In this document: piece after piece, positions 61,820 through 64,000 of the stretch
How the letters are laid out: the number at the start of each line of letters is the position of its first letter
Position numbering within the stretch: position 1 is the first letter of the stretch
DNA from: Struthidea cinerea
Lineage: Eukaryota; Chordata; Aves; Passeriformes; Corcoracidae
Direction of reading: 5' to 3'
Assembly (NCBI GenBank): GCA_013397865.1
Contig: VZTI01000691.1
Coordinates: forward strand, 1,115,147-1,179,146
DNA: 64,000 nt
Program-made: the position numbers and the translations under genes
The notes under the pieces: generated by a model
Told to the model about the DNA's origin: nothing
The model's input: only the letters and a program-made list of their open reading frames with translations
Databases searched by the model: none

Positions 61820-62144
61820 ATCTCTGGGATTTATATTTGTCTTTGCCTCAATCAGGCTTGAGTTGTGGTGTGTGTTAATGTTTGTCCCTTAAAGCTTGAG
61901 ATAAACTCACTTTTCTATTAAAAAGTTTAAATACTTGTTATAAATAATTTCTCCATACTTGTATGCTTTGATCTAATCTACTGCATAGTTTTAGGTTCTA
62001 AAGATTACAAATATTAGGAGGAAGAAATAAACTGTAGAAATTATCTTCGGTTTGCAGCTTGCTTTATAAAGGTTTAAAATGCTCTTTCTTTGCTAAGTCC
62101 ATCTAAAGAGCTTCTGACCCACTTCTTTTCATGTACAGTCACCA

Positions 62145-62145
<1 letters not shown>

Positions 62146-62193
<48 letters not shown>

Positions 62194-62194
62194 T
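62146..62194. repeat. (TAA)n microsatellite
   Basis: About 15 uninterrupted TAA units in the ADGRL4 intron. Confidence 0.95.
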
Positions 62195-64000
62195 TTTAGA
62201 TGGGATCAATAAGACCATTGACTTGCACTTAAGACTTCTAATAGAAACTTAATAAGGAAACACCTTCAGAAGTAGTGTTTCTACTTAGGCAATCAGAGGA
62301 GAACTTAATTTGTTCTTCTGATAAACACTTGAGCTCCCTATGCTTCATTATTACTGCAGATTTACGGCCCAAGAATGTGTTTGAAACAGTGTGCCCTGAG
62401 ACAGATAACCCACTGGTACAGGAATGGTTCTGTTCTCATCATTTACATGCAGTCTCAAAGGCAGATTACAGTATAATCCAAACCACAGATCTCCTGGGCC
62501 CCCACTCACAGAAATGGAAAACACCATTTGGGTACATGGGCATTTGTCATGACAATGATTTTAATGTGTTTGTGCAAGAATTTTGTGGTGAGTAGCCCTC
62601 CAGAGAACTGGTTTCCACACTCTCCAGCCTATCTTTAAAAACCTGCAAATTCAATGCTATTTGTAGACGAAGCTCAGGATTAAATGTAAACTTGAAGTTG
62701 CCAGATTTTTCAGCTTTCAGTATGGGGGTTGCAGTGCCCTATCTGGTTATCCCAGAACAAAAGGGACATTTTCCTGTCAGAGTCCTTAGTTAGTATTTTT
62801 TTTCTTTCTTTCTCTTTAATTAGCTGTGGGCAGAGTGGAAATAATGGTAAAAGATTGGCTCCTGTAATTTAAAGGATTTCCTGGGTGGCACTACTTTGGA
62901 AAGAGTTTAATCTTTGTCATGTTGGAGCCCATGCAGTGTTCTCAACAGGAAGGCTGGACAATGGAAACAGAATTACCACCAACAATGTGCCTTCCACAGA
63001 GAAGACATCTGACACCAACTTCATCTTCTAGTGTCAGTGCCTATTTTCATAGGGCTTTCCATGTTTCCCTTTATTACCTGGATAGAGCATGAGCAAATTA
63101 CTTAGCTCCCTGCACCCTTAGAAAACCCTCTTGCAGTTCATGCTTCAGTTTGCTATCACCCCATCAAAGCAAGCTCTCCAAACCCTCAAAAAAACCCTGG
63201 AGCAGCTGAAGTACCTTGCTGACAGTGGGTTGCCTTCCCCCCGGTCTAGTGGCATGTGATTATGAAGAGACACTAAATAAATGTGAATACTGTGAAAACA
63301 AGTTAGCACAAAATATTCCTGTAACACGCAAAAAGTAGCTGAACAACCACAGGGTTCTTTGCTGTCTTTGCTACAGGTCTTTTGCATGGCTTCACGTAGG
63401 CAAAGGAGTGAGAGAAAAAGAAACTGGCTGGCTGCTCTCCTCGTCTGTAGGAGGGCTGCACTGGGACGCAGGCCTGAATCAACTTCTAGCACCTCCCTTT
63501 TTCCTTTTAATTTGCAGGGGATGATGGAAGATCTGGAGTGCTCAAAGAATGTCTACAGGCCTCAGAGCCCAGCTTGCAGGATTTGCTTCTGCAGCCAGCC
63601 AGATTTACAGCAAAGCCACTGCAGACATGCTCTGCCTCCACACCATGTACCTGAGATCCCCATTAGGTACTGCTCAGCTGGAGCTGAAAACAAGGTTACA
63701 GATGCCTACACTTAGGGCATTTTGTATGTTTTGATAATGAGATTTTCATGTGCTAACTGTACAGAAATACATAAGTGCGCATAAATCTTTACTTGAAGGC
63801 AGATGAGGAACAGGTATGAGAGAAACAACAACAAAACCCCAGCCGTACTGCCTCCATGGAAGAAAGAGATAAGGTCCAAAGAGGAAATAAGAGATTGTAA
63901 ACTTAAACCTAAGAATTGTAAGAATTTCCTAGTAAAGGATGATGTCTCCCCATGATTTTGTTCCATCTTGGTAACCTCTCGGACACCAGGGCTATCTGAC

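Larger units (their letters stand above)
50360..64000 (-). other. ADGRL4 intron, large, running off the right edge
   Basis: The next upstream ADGRL4 exon should end with the TM4-TM5 sequence (ENNFIWSFIGPACLII in mammals). I looked for it on the minus strand of this stretch and did not find it, so all of it is read as one intron of at least 13.6 kb. One caveat is that an exon could be lost in the N gap at 61744-61819. Apart from the repeats listed separately, nothing is recognised. Confidence 0.6.

Noticed and set aside
63145..63715. Overlapping open frames of 115-118 codons on both strands
   Set aside because: Both lie within the ADGRL4 intron and show no recognisable domain or splice structure.

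Overview
The window is a piece of a bird chromosome. The evidence is an egg-yolk vitellogenin gene with vertebrate exon/intron structure, truncated CR1 LINE ends, solo retroviral LTRs, AT-rich introns, and an order (vitellogenin next to ADGRL4) that I recall from chicken chromosome 8. I cannot name the species. A 76-base run of N marks an assembly gap near the right end.

Left part (1-11.8 kb, minus strand): the first ten coding exons of vitellogenin-1 (VTG1), 459 codons from the start codon to the end of exon 10. All splice sites are GT/AG, phases agree at every junction, and no stop or frameshift is seen, so the gene looks functional. The remaining roughly three quarters of the protein lies beyond base 1. 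A TATA box sits just upstream of the start codon, and an estrogen-response-element-like palindrome (one mismatch) lies about 0.64 kb upstream.

Upstream of VTG1 (11.8-18.7 kb): the least expected structure is at about 13.23-13.57 kb. It is a decayed, colinear second copy of the VTG1 proximal promoter and first exon, 1.5 kb upstream of the real one. It shares a 43-bp block at 39/43 identity, then weaker matches down to a recognisable start-codon region, but has lost the TATA box and splice donor. Further up are a possible orphan signal-peptide exon (14.0 kb), two solo LTRs (16.1-16.4 and 18.0-18.7 kb) in the same orientation as VTG1, and between them a tight cluster of nuclear-receptor and GATA motifs at 17.30-17.34 kb.

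Middle (18.7-47.8 kb): mostly unassigned intergenic DNA with two CR1 3' ends, simple repeats and one dense, isolated CpG island (34.10-34.46 kb) that does not belong to either recognised gene. It probably marks an unannotated promoter.

Right part (48.0-64 kb, minus strand): the last three coding exons of ADGRL4 (ELTD1), covering the end of TM5 through TM7 and the complete cytoplasmic tail. I found no further ADGRL4 exon in the next 13.6 kb, so that stretch is read as one large intron. It contains a (GGGAAA)n tract, a perfect 15-bp hairpin, a MITE-like imperfect inverted repeat, a poly-C run beside the gap, and a (TAA)n microsatellite. VTG1 and ADGRL4 are on the same strand with about 36 kb between them. 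They are neighbours by synteny; nothing in the sequence suggests that they work together.
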